Shown here: piece by piece, positions 54,830-63,892 of the stretch
How positions within the stretch are numbered: position 1 is the first letter of the stretch
Layout of the letters: each line of letters opens with the position of its first letter
Assembly: GCA_910574935.1 (NCBI GenBank)
Contig: CAJTCU010000006.1
Location: forward strand, 99,226 to 163,225
DNA: 64,000 bases
Direction: 5' to 3'
Source of the DNA: Oscillospiraceae bacterium
GTDB lineage: Bacteria; Bacillota; Clostridia; Oscillospirales; Acutalibacteraceae
Position numbers and translations under genes: made by a program
Notes under the pieces: model-generated
What the model was told of the DNA's origin: nothing
The model's input: the letters and a program-made list of their open reading frames with translations, nothing else
Database searches by the model: none

Positions 54830-54874
54830 AAAAAGCCCCCTATGTAGTTATTTTCCTACATAGGGGGCTTTTTT
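54830..54874. terminator. Bidirectional terminator after the ABC operon
   Basis: AAAAAGCCCCCTATGTAG pairs with its inverse (54856-54873), T-rich on both strands. Outer bases CGGACAG and CTGTCCG extend the symmetry. Confidence 0.88.
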
Positions 54875-54992
54875 GTGCTGTCCGCACATCCTGGGGCAGT
54901 TCAAAGGAGCAACCGGCTTTTTTTTGCGTTTAATATCTAGAGGCAGACACCTATATCCCGCGGCAAAACGGTCCTACGGAAAACTGTTTTTT

Positions 54993-55727
54993 TTACTTCA
55001 CCGCCGCCCGGCGTATCAGCAGCCAGGTGAGGATGGAAAAGAGCCCTGTAAGCAGGGTGCAGGTAAGCGCCATTCTAGGCAGGGAGCCATAGCACAACCG
55101 GACGGCCTCTATGATAAACTTTAGGACTTTTGCCTCAAGGGCGGGGGAACTGACAAGATACGAGGAAAAAAGGATGAACAGCGTGGGCGTGCCCGCCCAG
55201 AAGATGATTTTTCCTATTTTATGCAGGCGATACATGAATACCGTGACAAGATACCCAAGAGAGCAAACAGCCAGCAGGAAAAAGAAGCTGAACACAATGG
55301 AAGGAAGTATGGCCGGGCCGCCATGGCTGGCGTAGACCATCTCGTAAAGGGATTCTGACCGGAAGCTGTCCGGGAACGCGGTGTGGAGCGCTGTAACCAA
55401 TAAGGTATAGGCCTCGTCTGCCACAGCCATAATCGCGCAGGTCGTACCCATAACGGCCAGTCGTGCTAAAAACTGGCTGCGCCGGGAAATTCCATGCTGC
55501 AAGTTTATTAAAAAACTTTCCTTAAAGGCGCAAAGAGAAAGGATGAAAGCGAAAACAGCGGTTATCGCGGTAGCGCCGTTGGTAGAGACAAAACCACTGG
55601 CCTCATGGGGAACAAAAGGCATGGCAGCCAGGGACACTAAGATCATACTGACCAGTACCGCGTAATACACAAAAAAGGCATAGCGCTGCTCCCAGAGCTG
55701 ATAACGGAAAGACTGATAAATTTTCAT
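54993..55727 (-). CDS. ABC transporter membrane subunit of a GntR-regulated operon
   Basis: The 244-residue protein has about six hydrophobic helices (for example FFVYYAVLVSMILVSLAAM, ATAITAVFAFILSLCAF, SIVFSFFFLLAVCSLGYLV, IIFWAGTPTLFILFSSYLV). It contains no ATPase motif. The segment ESFLINLQHGISRRSQFLA is typical of permeases found with YtrA-type operons. It lies 24 bases after the ATPase gene and ends the operon before a strong terminator. The substrate is unknown; related systems respond to envelope stress or cell-wall antibiotics. Confidence 0.75.
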   Translation of the reverse strand: MKIYQSFRYQLWEQRYAFFVYYAVLVSMILVSLAAMPFVPHEASGFVSTNGATAITAVFAFILSLCAFKESFLINLQHGISRRSQFLARLAVMGTTCAIMAVADEAYTLLVTALHTAFPDSFRSESLYEMVYASHGGPAILPSIVFSFFFLLAVCSLGYLVTVFMYRLHKIGKIIFWAGTPTLFILFSSYLVSSPALEAKVLKFIIEAVRLCYGSLPRMALTCTLLTGLFSILTWLLIRRAAVK

Positions 55728-55751
55728 GAGGATACCTCTTTTTTCCTAAAT

Positions 55752-56603
55752 TCAAGAATTGGTAAGCTGGATAAACATCTTTTGCAGATCCATGGGCCCA
55801 AACTCCAGGTCTTTGGCGGCCTCTCCAGTTTGGTCCGGAACCCCCAGCACATAAGCTGTGCGCAGGCCGCCTAAAGCGTCTACGCCCAGTATCTTTTTAC
55901 CCTGAATGTAGGTTTCTACAGCCGCGGCCCCACCAGAGACCGTATAGCCTCCTGCCAGCATGGTTTCCCGTGATTCCTGCCGCAGAACCTCCCCCTCCTT
56001 GATAATTACTACATCCTCCACCAGGTTCGCCACCTCCTCGATCAGATGGGTGGAGAGCACCACCGTAAAGGGTTCTTCCCCATATTTTTCCAGCAGCCGC
56101 TTGTAGAAGAGCTCCCGGTGGTTGGCGTCCAGGCCCAACACAGGCTCATCCAGCAGCACATAGGGGACATTGACCGATAGGGCCAAAATCAGCTTGAAAA
56201 TGGAGCGGTAGCCAGTGGATAGTCCGGAAATCTTTGCTTTGGCCGGCAAACCAAAGTCCCCCAGCAGTTTCATGGCATGGTTCTTGTCGAAACTGGGGTA
56301 AAAAGCCTGTGCCCAGCGAAAAGCTCCATTGACCCGCATAGCGTCTGGGTGTAAGGTAGATTCGCTCATCAAAAATATTTTAGACTGGGCCCGGTCGTTT
56401 TCCAGGCCGTTTTCGCCGTCAACCAGCACCGTCCCTCCATCAGGGAAAATTCGGTTTGTCAGGATGTTTAACAAGGTAGACTTCCCCGCACCGTTGCGGC
56501 CCAGCAGGCCGTAGATCCGGTTTTCCTCAAACACAACGCCGACCCCTTTTAAGGCCTGTACCTGCCCAAACCTCTTAACAACATTTTGTAACTGTATGGC
56601 CAT
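55752..56603 (-). CDS. ABC transporter ATP-binding protein
   Basis: About 283 residues from the ATG at 56603 (MAIQLQNVVKRFGQV), with AAAGGA upstream. Walker A GRNGAGKST, a variant signature LSTGYRSIFKLILA instead of LSGGQ, Walker B YVLLDEPVLGLD and the switch His in VVLSTHLIEE. The LSTGY-type signature occurs in YtrB/BcrA-like ATPases. It overlaps nothing but starts five bases after the GntR stop. Confidence 0.9.
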   Translation of the reverse strand: MAIQLQNVVKRFGQVQALKGVGVVFEENRIYGLLGRNGAGKSTLLNILTNRIFPDGGTVLVDGENGLENDRAQSKIFLMSESTLHPDAMRVNGAFRWAQAFYPSFDKNHAMKLLGDFGLPAKAKISGLSTGYRSIFKLILALSVNVPYVLLDEPVLGLDANHRELFYKRLLEKYGEEPFTVVLSTHLIEEVANLVEDVVIIKEGEVLRQESRETMLAGGYTVSGGAAAVETYIQGKKILGVDALGGLRTAYVLGVPDQTGEAAKDLEFGPMDLQKMFIQLTNS

Positions 56604-56607
56604 TCTC

Positions 56608-56994
56608 TTACCGTCCTTTCTCCGTACTGTCAAATTCTAGCGCGACCATATCCAGCAGCTCCTGCCGGGCTACGCCCAGGCGCTTTGCTTCCGCCACCAT
56701 GGCCGCCACAAAGCGGGCGGAAAACTCGCCTTGGCGTTTTTTTTGCAGCAAGGCCCTGGCTCCCTGGGCCACAAACATACCAACGCCCCGTTTTTTGTAA
56801 GCCACCCCCTGGTCCACCAATAGGTTGATGCCCTTTAGGGCTGTGGCCGGATTGATGGTATACCGCACGGAAAGCTCTGTGATAGAGGGCAGCTGTCCTT
56901 CCTCCATTAAAGCGCCGGACAGTACCGCGTCCTCCAGGCTCTCAGCGATTTGCAGGAAAATGGGCTTTTCTCCGCTTAAATCCAGCTTTTGCAT
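56608..56994 (-). CDS. GntR-family regulator, YtrA subfamily
   Basis: The 128-residue protein has an N-terminal winged helix (KPIFLQIAESLEDAVLSGALMEEGQLPSITELSVRYTINPATALKGINLLVDQGVAYKK region) and a short helical C-terminus without an effector domain, as in YtrA. It should repress its own operon through the palindrome at 57016-57037. The inducer is unknown. Confidence 0.9.
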   Translation of the reverse strand: MQKLDLSGEKPIFLQIAESLEDAVLSGALMEEGQLPSITELSVRYTINPATALKGINLLVDQGVAYKKRGVGMFVAQGARALLQKKRQGEFSARFVAAMVAEAKRLGVARQELLDMVALEFDSTEKGR

Positions 56995-57015
56995 GTGCGC
57001 CTCCCTTCCGAGCTA

Positions 57016-57075
57016 GTTAATCACTCAAGTAATTAACCACAGTTGTAATATACCACTATGGATGTCATTTGTCAA
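57016..57075 (-). promoter_or_regulatory. Promoter and GntR operator of the ABC operon
   Basis: On the minus strand, TTGACA (57070-57075) and TATATT (57047-57052) are 17 bases apart. Just downstream, arms GTTAAT (57016-57021) and ATTAAC (57032-57037) form a symmetric 22-base site with inner ACT/AGT pairing, the spacing usual for YtrA-type operators. Confidence 0.8.
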
Positions 57076-57182
57076 GGGGTCCAGGAAAAATTATCGTTTA
57101 TGCACTCTCCCCACCTTTCCCGATTTTAAAAGCCAGCTTTGCCCCCTGGTGGGCTAATGGCCTCCCTTCTGGCTGCCCACGC

Positions 57183-57213
57183 AAAAAAGCCGCCCGTTTT
57201 TATACCGGACGGC
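57183..57213 (-). terminator. Terminator of the RpiR gene transcript
   Basis: On the minus strand a GCCGTCCG arm pairs with CGGGCGGC (one mismatch), followed by TTTTTT. It lies about 200 bases after the RpiR stop; the relic at 57275-57310 is in between. Confidence 0.65.
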
Positions 57214-57274
57214 TTTCTGCATAATGTGATCACTCTGATTCTATCTTTTGCGGCCGCAGGCCCCCAAAAGGCCT

Positions 57275-57310
57275 TAAGGCAGCACCGCGCAAAAATGGTG
57301 CGCGAGCTGC
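57275..57310. repeat. Relic of the family A terminal hairpin
   Basis: TAAGGCAGCACCGCGC followed by AATGGTGCGCGAGCTGC resembles the right-terminal hairpin of the 178-bp family A elements (compare 11416-11451). The rest of the element is absent. Confidence 0.45.
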
Positions 57311-57410
57311 ACGGCCCGCCATAATAAGGGCTCCACCGGCAGGCCCAACTGCGCGTTCCCTTTTGCCTCCTGTGCCCGCCCCCAGCATTTTAGGTGCTCT
57401 TTTTGTCTGT

Positions 57411-58292
57411 TCATTTATTGACAGTCAGGGCCTGATTTCTCTGTTTCAGCTGGGCGCGCTGCCCGCTGTCAATGTGGGTTAAGGCGTTAATATATAGACT
57501 CTCCATTAGGCAGAAAGAGGGAATTCGTTTTGCCATGCTCTCACCAATCATATTCTCGCCAAACACCGCGGTGGTCAGCAAAATATCCGCCTGCTTGCCA
57601 ATGGGGGAAAAGGGGTAATTGGTCATGGCAATAATGGTGGCCCCCTGCTCCTTTGCACAGTGCATGGTGGAAAGGGTGGTACGGGTCGTCCCGGAATGAC
57701 TGACCGCCAAAAGCACGTCCCCGGCCTTCAGCTGCGAGGCCATCATTAGGGCTACGTCATAGTCTTGGGAAAAGTGCACGTTCATGCCCAGGCGGAAGAA
57801 TTTATAGTATCCCGACATAGCCACCACCGAGGCGTCGCCGATCCCCGCAAATTGCAGCTTTTCCGCTTTTAGAATCGCTTCTAAGGCTCTCTCGTAGGTC
57901 TTTGTGTCAATCAGGCTAACCGTGTCCTCAATGGCCTGAATGGAAGAGCGCATCACCTTTTTCATCACCGTAGCGCTATCGTCCTGTTCCTCAATGCCCC
58001 TATAAAGACAGGTCAAATCTTCCCCTGTGTCTTTTTTCAATAGGGCAGCCTTTAGCTCAGAGTATCCATCAAAGGCCAAACGGTACCCCAGGCGCACCAG
58101 GGTTGCCTCGCTGCACCCCGCCTTGGCGGCCACCTCCACAATAGAGCCGTGGGCAAAGCCCTCGGGATCCGCCAGAAGATAGTCCGCCGCCTTGCGCTCG
58201 GCAGATTTTAGGGAATCGTATACCGACTGGATCCGCAAAAGACAGTTATAAGAAATCTTTTGTATCTGCGGGTCTAACAGGTCAACGGTCAT
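57411..58292 (-). CDS. RpiR/MurR-family regulator with SIS domain
   Basis: About 293 residues from the ATG at 58292. The N-terminal HTH_6 domain (SLKSAERKAADYLLADPEGFAHGSIVEVAAKAGCSEATLVRLG) is followed by a SIS sugar-phosphate domain (LQFAGIGDASVVAMSGYYKFFRLG, LLAVSHSGTTRTTL, ATIIAMTNYPFSPI). It lies at the 3' end of the sugar gene cluster on the same strand, behind a TATAAT at 58375-58380. It is probably the sugar-phosphate-responsive regulator of that cluster. Confidence 0.9.
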   Translation of the reverse strand: MTVDLLDPQIQKISYNCLLRIQSVYDSLKSAERKAADYLLADPEGFAHGSIVEVAAKAGCSEATLVRLGYRLAFDGYSELKAALLKKDTGEDLTCLYRGIEEQDDSATVMKKVMRSSIQAIEDTVSLIDTKTYERALEAILKAEKLQFAGIGDASVVAMSGYYKFFRLGMNVHFSQDYDVALMMASQLKAGDVLLAVSHSGTTRTTLSTMHCAKEQGATIIAMTNYPFSPIGKQADILLTTAVFGENMIGESMAKRIPSFCLMESLYINALTHIDSGQRAQLKQRNQALTVNK

Positions 58293-58430
58293 AATCACTC
58301 ACGGCCTTTCTATTAAGTTTACCAAAACTCTTAGGATATCGAGGTTCTGGGTTCAAGCCCTACATATCATATATATTATACTACCTTCTCCCACTGGATT
58401 GCTATTGATAATTCTAACAAAATTCCAGCG

Positions 58431-59471
58431 TCAAAGTTGAACCAAAACCTTCAGGGAATCCCCCCCGCGGGCCATTTCAAAGCCCTGGAGAATCTCCTTT
58501 AGGGGCACCACGGCCGAGAGAAATGGCTTTGCCCGTATCTCCCCCCGCTCTAAAACATCCAGGGCGTCCCGCAGTCCGCTGGCCGGGTAGGAAAAGGCCC
58601 CGGTCACAGTCAGCTCATTATAGTGGATCAGGTTGGAGTCCAGAGGAGACAGCGCCGCGTTTTTGGGCACCCCGCCGTAAATCACCAGGGTCCCTCTTTT
58701 ACGCAGCATTTCCAAGCCTTGCTGTTGTACAGCGGCAGTGGGCACCGCCGAAATAACCGCGTCGGCCCCCCGGCCGCCGGTGGCCTCCAGCACCCGGCTA
58801 ACCACTGCCTGCGGATGGTGGTTGTCCAGCAGCAGGGTGGGGCCAAAGTCCTCCGCCAGATTAAGGCGGTCCATGCCCGCCATAATCACTTGGGAGACTC
58901 CCCTGGCCTTAGCCAGCTGCAAATGCAGGCAGCCCACCGGCCCGTCTCCTAAAATCACCAGGGTATCCCCCGGCCCCAGCCCCAGCCGGTTCTGACAGGC
59001 CACCACAGCGGCGGCAGTTTCAGAAAGAGCCGCCTCTTGATAAGAAAGGCTGGGGGGAATCTCCTCTAACAATCCGTGGTCTATCATCTCCCCAGACAGG
59101 GCTATATATTGGGCAAAGCCCCCAGGGTAATGGGTGCCCAACATTTTGTGGTTTTCGCAGAGGTTTACCAGGCCCTTTTGGCAGTACCAGCAGGTTTTGC
59201 AATGGATGTCCGGGGCCAAGGCCACTCGGGCCCCCGCCTTCCAGGGCAGGCCCCCTTTTACCTGCACAATCTCCCCCACCGCCTCATGTCCCATGATTTG
59301 GTTGGTGACGCCGTCCTTTAGGCCGTTGGAAAAATTGCGCACATCGCTGCCGCAAATACCGCAAAAGCGCACCCGTATCAGTACCCCTGGGTCCGGGCAC
59401 TGGGACACTGGGAGGGTTTCAATCTCCATTTGCCCCGGCCCTTTAAAAACTGCCGCCTGCATCCACTCCAT
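58431..59471 (-). CDS. Zinc-dependent MDR-family dehydrogenase (polyol/sugar type)
   Basis: The 346-residue enzyme has catalytic-zinc residues in RFCGICGSDVRNF and GHEAVGEI. The structural-zinc Cys set is in CKTCWYCQKGLVNLCEN, and a Rossmann fold in LVILGDGPVGCLHLQLA. It resembles sorbitol/threonine dehydrogenase-like enzymes; NAD(P) preference and substrate are not evident. It starts one base after the SIS gene stop, in the sugar operon. Confidence 0.85.
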   Translation of the reverse strand: MEWMQAAVFKGPGQMEIETLPVSQCPDPGVLIRVRFCGICGSDVRNFSNGLKDGVTNQIMGHEAVGEIVQVKGGLPWKAGARVALAPDIHCKTCWYCQKGLVNLCENHKMLGTHYPGGFAQYIALSGEMIDHGLLEEIPPSLSYQEAALSETAAAVVACQNRLGLGPGDTLVILGDGPVGCLHLQLAKARGVSQVIMAGMDRLNLAEDFGPTLLLDNHHPQAVVSRVLEATGGRGADAVISAVPTAAVQQQGLEMLRKRGTLVIYGGVPKNAALSPLDSNLIHYNELTVTGAFSYPASGLRDALDVLERGEIRAKPFLSAVVPLKEILQGFEMARGGDSLKVLVQL

Positions 59472-59472
59472 C

Positions 59473-60087
59473 TCAACCGCCCTCCTTCCCCCCGGTCAGG
59501 CGCTCACCCACCGCTCCGCCAGGATGAATAACAGCAAATTGTTCTCGGGTGTATCCGGTTTCCCACATCAGGGCCACGCACACCGCGTCAAAGGCGGCGA
59601 TTACCGACACGGTACTGGCTGTGGCCAGCATATTAAAGGGGTCGGGTTCCCGGTCCACCGCCACGTTCAGCACCAGGTCCGCGGCCTGGGCCAGGGCGGA
59701 GCCCCGGTTTTCGGTAACGGCCACTACCCTTGCGCCCTTGGCCTTTAAAGCTGGCAGCAGCCGAACCAGCTCGGCGGTATTTCCGCCCTTACTGACAAGG
59801 ACGCACACGTCCCCCGGCCGCACAGCGCCCAGCCCCCCGTGTACGGCGTCCGAAGGGACCAGGAAAAAGGAGGGACGCGCAACGCAGTTTAGGGAGTGGG
59901 AGATTTTTTGGGCCGCCATAGCCGAAGTACCGCAGCCACTAAGGACAATCCTCCCCTTAGTCTCTGCCAAAAGATGAATCAGCGCCAGCCACTCCGGCCC
60001 CTGGATTTTTTCCGCCAGCCCCCGGATGGACTGGGCCTCGGTCTCTATGCTGTGTTGTACTTGTTCCAGCAGTTCTTGGTCTGTCAC
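59473..60087 (-). CDS. SIS-domain sugar-phosphate isomerase (KdsD-like)
   Basis: The 204-residue protein is a single SIS domain with GRIVLSGCGTSAMAAQKISHSL, DAVHGGLGAVRPGDVCVLVSKGGNTAEL and HPGGAVGERL. This is the arrangement of arabinose-5-phosphate isomerase and 6-phospho-3-hexuloisomerase relatives, without CBS domains. It probably interconverts a ketose and aldose phosphate made by the neighbouring kinase. Confidence 0.82.
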   Translation of the reverse strand: MTDQELLEQVQHSIETEAQSIRGLAEKIQGPEWLALIHLLAETKGRIVLSGCGTSAMAAQKISHSLNCVARPSFFLVPSDAVHGGLGAVRPGDVCVLVSKGGNTAELVRLLPALKAKGARVVAVTENRGSALAQAADLVLNVAVDREPDPFNMLATASTVSVIAAFDAVCVALMWETGYTREQFAVIHPGGAVGERLTGGKEGG

Positions 60088-60098
60088 ATAACCGCCTC

Positions 60099-61547
60099 CT
60101 ATTCTGTTTCCTGCAAATTCCGGCGCAGCCGGAGATATTCTTCATATTTTTGCTGATAGAGGTTCCGCTTCTTGCTGTTGGGCTGGTAAACAGCCTCTAC
60201 CCGGGCGGCGGCGGCCGCGCTTTCTTCTAGGCTGGCATAAATCCCAGCCGCCTTTCCCGCCAATAGGGCCGCGCCCAGGCAAGCCGCCTCTCGAACCCGA
60301 AGGGTGGCAACCGGTCGGCCATACACATCCGCTTTCAGCTGTAGGCCCGCCGGAAACCGGGCTCCGCCGCCCACGCAGCGCAGCTCTTCCACCGCCCCGC
60401 CCTCTTGCTGGAACAGCTCCAAATACCGGCGCATTTCAAAGCACAGCCCCTCCAGCAGCGATTTGACCGCCTCTTCTCGAGTGGTGGAAAGGCTTAGCCC
60501 GGTTACGGTTCCCATGCTCATCCCAGATTCCACCGCCTGTAGAATGGGCACAGTCAGCAGCCGGGTGGGCTCTTCTGGCAGGGCCTCCAGCAGGGGGCCG
60601 TATCCCTCCACCGCGAAAAAATCCTTATAGCGTTGCAGGCAGACGCCCCCGGTGTGGTTTAGGCCAAACGTAAAGAATTTTCCCGGAAGCGCATAGGGGT
60701 AGCAGGGGCAGCCCCCGGCCAACAGTCCGCCGGTTAAGGCCGGGGCCGGCAGCAGGGTAGAGACCACCTCTGCCGTGCCATGAGAGTCCAGGGCCATCCC
60801 CACTTTGCACACCCCGGCCCCCAGAGCCGCGCACACCTGGTCGTGAGCCCCTGCCGCCACGATGGTTTTTTCAGAAAGGCCCAGCTCCTGGGCCAGCTCC
60901 TTCCGGACCCACCCCACCGGCGTGCCCGAAGGGCAGATTTCAGAGAGCTTCTCTTGGGCAACGCCCGCCGCGTCCAGCAACTCCTGGTCCCACCGGCCGT
61001 CCGAAAGGCGAACCGCCATGGTTCTTCCCGCGCTGCCGCTGTCCAGCTTTGCCTCTCCGCACAGACGCAGCACCATAAAATCAGCATTGGTCATGGCCCG
61101 GTGGGTCTTTTGTAAAAGCGCCGGATGATTTGTCGCCACCCACATCAGTTTGAGAAAGAAATTCAGCGGGTGGGGCGGCATACCGGTCCTTTTGTACAGC
61201 GCCTCTTTGCCCCAGCGTTTTTCCATCTCTTCCGCCTGGGCGCTTCCCCGGTAGTCCATGCCCAGCTGTACAGGGGCCAGCAGCCGCTGCTCCCGGTCCA
61301 GTAAAAGCAGGGCGTCCCCCTGGGCCGAGACGCTGGCGGCCGCTACATCGCCGCCCCCCTGGGCCACGGCGGCCCGCACCGCCAGCTTGGTTTTCTGCCA
61401 TACCAACGCGCCGTCCTGCTCTGCCCGGCCTGGGGCGGGCAGGTCTACCCCATAGGTCTCCATGCCGCAGCCAAGCATCTGTCCGTCTTGAGAAAACACC
61501 CCGGCCTTTACGCCTGTGGTGCCCACATCAATCCCCAAAAGCTTCAT
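60099..61547 (-). CDS. FGGY-family carbohydrate kinase (xylulokinase-like)
   Basis: The 482-residue kinase starts MKLLGIDVGTTGVKAGVFS (phosphate-1 motif). The central AAGAHDQVCAALGAG and C-terminal ELRCVGGGARFPAGLQLKADVYGRPV with REAACLGAALLAG are FGGY signatures. It resembles xylulokinase most but could act on another ketose. Adjacent to the isomerase (12 bases) and SIS gene (11 bases). Confidence 0.9.
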   Translation of the reverse strand: MKLLGIDVGTTGVKAGVFSQDGQMLGCGMETYGVDLPAPGRAEQDGALVWQKTKLAVRAAVAQGGGDVAAASVSAQGDALLLLDREQRLLAPVQLGMDYRGSAQAEEMEKRWGKEALYKRTGMPPHPLNFFLKLMWVATNHPALLQKTHRAMTNADFMVLRLCGEAKLDSGSAGRTMAVRLSDGRWDQELLDAAGVAQEKLSEICPSGTPVGWVRKELAQELGLSEKTIVAAGAHDQVCAALGAGVCKVGMALDSHGTAEVVSTLLPAPALTGGLLAGGCPCYPYALPGKFFTFGLNHTGGVCLQRYKDFFAVEGYGPLLEALPEEPTRLLTVPILQAVESGMSMGTVTGLSLSTTREEAVKSLLEGLCFEMRRYLELFQQEGGAVEELRCVGGGARFPAGLQLKADVYGRPVATLRVREAACLGAALLAGKAAGIYASLEESAAAAARVEAVYQPNSKKRNLYQQKYEEYLRLRRNLQETE

Positions 61548-61559
61548 GGCAGGCTCTCC

Positions 61560-62990
61560 TTATTCTGTAAAAAACACGTTCTCGGTCTGCCGCTGCTGGT
61601 CCTGGTCGAAGAAGTCCAAGCGCAGGCCGGGCAGGTACTCCGCCGCTGTATAAAGAACCGGCAGCACATTGCCATGCAGGCCCGTGGCGTGGTGTACGTA
61701 GGGCCCCTTCACGATCATGGTTTCCACCTTGGGCCAATTGGGCACTTCTACCCACAGGTAGGTGCCATGATTTTTAGGCCCTTCAATGCCCTGGGCCGTG
61801 CCCAGCAGCAAGCCATACTCTCCGTGGTCCCCGTCAAAGCGCAGCAGGGTGATCTCCCCGCCCCGGCACTCCGCCGTTACCGACCCAGGACAGTTATCCT
61901 GGAAAGCAAAGGGCTGGGTGACCACCGGAGTCTCCTTGGCCAGGGAGAGGGGCCACGGCCCGCAGTGCTGAAGCAGCTCGCCGTTTTCCACCTCCGGGTG
62001 GCGTACGCTCCAGTCCACAAAGAAGCTGGGAGAGGCCCCCCGGCCCGCCGCTTGCAGCAGAATGGAGGAAATAGCTCCGTGCACGTCCGTCTCGCAGGCC
62101 ACGGGAACGCCCTCCTCTGTCAGCAGGGCGTTAGCCAGGCAGGGCATAACCCCCAGCGTCTTTTGCAGGGAATACCAGCACTGGATGGCTACGGCCCCGC
62201 AGCCGTTCTCTTGGGCGTAGGTCTTCATGGCGGTTTTCAGGCAGGCCAGCTTGCGTACCGCGTCCCGGCCGATTTCCACCCGAGCTCGGGCGTACACCTC
62301 CTCCACCGTAGCCTGCACCTCCGGCGGGTTTTCCTCCATCAGCTGGTCCACCCGCCGCACCAGGTCGCTGACAGACACCGGGAACACCTGAATACCGAAC
62401 TTTTCCAGCAACTCGCCCTCGTTGTACATCATGGTCCAAAAGTCGTCGGGCCGCACGCTGAGCTGTAAAATCTTTGCCCGGTGGAATTCCTTTACCACAT
62501 TGGCCGCGTCCAGAAAGATCTTCATCCCCTTGGCAAACAGCGGGTCCTCGGTCCGGCAGTTGGGCAGGTAGGTAAAGGGCGCGTTCATCCGCCTTAGCAC
62601 CTTGCCGGTGGCGAACAGCCCGCACTGGGTGTCCCGCGAGCGGGATCCGTCCGCTTCGGGGGCGCCGTCCCGGGGCCCCCACAGCAGGGTGGGCAGCCGA
62701 AAAGCCGCGGCCACCTTGGCCACGCTGTGCTCAGATCCAAAGTTGCAGTGGGGGAAGAACAGGGCGTTTACCCCCCGGGCCTGGAACTTGGCAATGGTTT
62801 TATCCACGTCCTCTTTGCCCCGCAGCAGGCCCTCTTCGTTGATGTCCTCCAGGTCCACCAGCTCTACCGGGCCCAGGTCCAGGGCCCCTAGCCGCTGGTA
62901 GAGGAGCTCCTTCTGCTCTCGGGCGTCCGGGTTTACAAAGGCGCTGCCCCGTCGGGTGGGGGCCACGCCCAGAATGATTTTATGGTCCAT
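61560..62990 (-). CDS. L-fucose/L-arabinose isomerase-family protein
   Basis: The 476-residue protein has the fucose isomerase-like layout: N-terminal Rossmann segments (ILGVAPTRRG, VNALFFPHCNFGSEHSVAKVA, PTLLWGPRDG) and a metal-site-like AIQCWYSLQKTLGVMPCLANALLTEEGVPVACETDVHG. The C-terminal beta domain has GPYVHHATGLHGNVLPVLYTAAEYL. It should turn an aldose into a ketose for the kinase next door. AAGAGAGGG precedes the start. The sugar cannot be named from sequence alone. Confidence 0.85.
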   Translation of the reverse strand: MDHKIILGVAPTRRGSAFVNPDAREQKELLYQRLGALDLGPVELVDLEDINEEGLLRGKEDVDKTIAKFQARGVNALFFPHCNFGSEHSVAKVAAAFRLPTLLWGPRDGAPEADGSRSRDTQCGLFATGKVLRRMNAPFTYLPNCRTEDPLFAKGMKIFLDAANVVKEFHRAKILQLSVRPDDFWTMMYNEGELLEKFGIQVFPVSVSDLVRRVDQLMEENPPEVQATVEEVYARARVEIGRDAVRKLACLKTAMKTYAQENGCGAVAIQCWYSLQKTLGVMPCLANALLTEEGVPVACETDVHGAISSILLQAAGRGASPSFFVDWSVRHPEVENGELLQHCGPWPLSLAKETPVVTQPFAFQDNCPGSVTAECRGGEITLLRFDGDHGEYGLLLGTAQGIEGPKNHGTYLWVEVPNWPKVETMIVKGPYVHHATGLHGNVLPVLYTAAEYLPGLRLDFFDQDQQRQTENVFFTE

Positions 62991-63030
62991 AGCGATTCCC
63001 TCTCTTAATGAATAATGACTTTGGGTCTTT

Positions 63031-63217
63031 CAGGCTCCTCTTAAATAATCGAAAGCACTGTCTTTTGGTCCACAAGCGGCCCCTTTCCGCGTGGAACGCC
63101 CTTGCCAATCCGCAAGATTGACGTAGTCAGCGCGGCTAACTACAGCGGCCCTTCTCCTGGAAACGGACCGCTTCTGGCCAAAAATCTGCCATTTTCTCTA
63201 TTTCTAAACAGGCCCTA
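63031..63217. mobile_element. Family B miniature inverted-repeat element, copy 3 (diverged, about 187 bp)
   Basis: The right end TTTCTAAACAGGCCCTA and internal AAGCGGCCCCTTTCCGCGTGGAA match copies 1 and 2. The left end is diverged. The last TA is part of the stop codon of the gene at 63215. It separates the glycosidase gene from the isomerase gene. Confidence 0.65.
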
Positions 63218-63892
63218 GTCCGCTGATTCCAGAATCAGCACAATATCCTGGTCCCTGCCCCGATGGGCTGGAGCAAACACTTTCTCCCCTTGATTGGGGA
63301 ATAGGCCGATCTCGGTCTTTTTTCCGGTGACTGGGCAGAACCAGCCGGCCTTTACCTGGGCTCCGGGCAAAGCCCCCAGCCGTACCGGCAGGTTGACTCC
63401 GTTGGGGGCGTAGAACAGGGCGTAGCGCTCTCCCCGGGTGGCGGCAATGTAGTTGGCCCCTGGGTAATTGCCCGCCAGCAGCTCCTGGCAGGGTACCCGC
63501 TCAAAGAAGGGGTAAGAGAGGACCAGGTCCTTTAGGTGGCGTACCTGGCAGGCGCCGGGGCGCTCTAGATCCTCCTCCCAGGTCAGGGGATAGTAGGCGG
63601 AAAACTCCCGGTTCATCCTCCACACGCTGTGGTGGCCGTAGGTGACCCCAAAGCCCCCGGCGAACACGCTCCAGTAAGCGGCCTGGCGCACGTCCGGGGC
63701 GTCGAAGTAGCCGTTTTCCGGGTTAAAGTCCACCGGGTGGTCCTCATAGCGGTGCTCGGCGTCCAGGGTGGGCTTTACAGAAGCCAGGGCGTAGTCGTGG
63801 GCGATGAACTCGTAATTTTTCAGGTTGCGGAAGTTGTGGCCAGACTGAATCATATGGAAGTCCAGCCAGTCCTCATGGGGGAAATAGTAAGA
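63215..63892 (-). pseudogene. GH140-like glycoside hydrolase (DUF4038 plus C-terminal PF12904-type domain), cut by an IS
   Basis: The last 226 residues remain. YYFPHEDWLDFHMIQSGH, VKPTLDAEHRYEDHP, DVRQAAYWSVFAGGFGVTYGHHSVW and a C-terminal beta domain ending AHRGRDQDIVLILESAD fit the DUF4038/GH140 family (apiosidase-type). The frame meets a stop directly upstream at 63896-63898, where IS sequence begins. An internal Met at 63853 can start a shorter product that lacks the catalytic N-terminus. It is the first visible gene of the sugar cluster. Confidence 0.7.
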
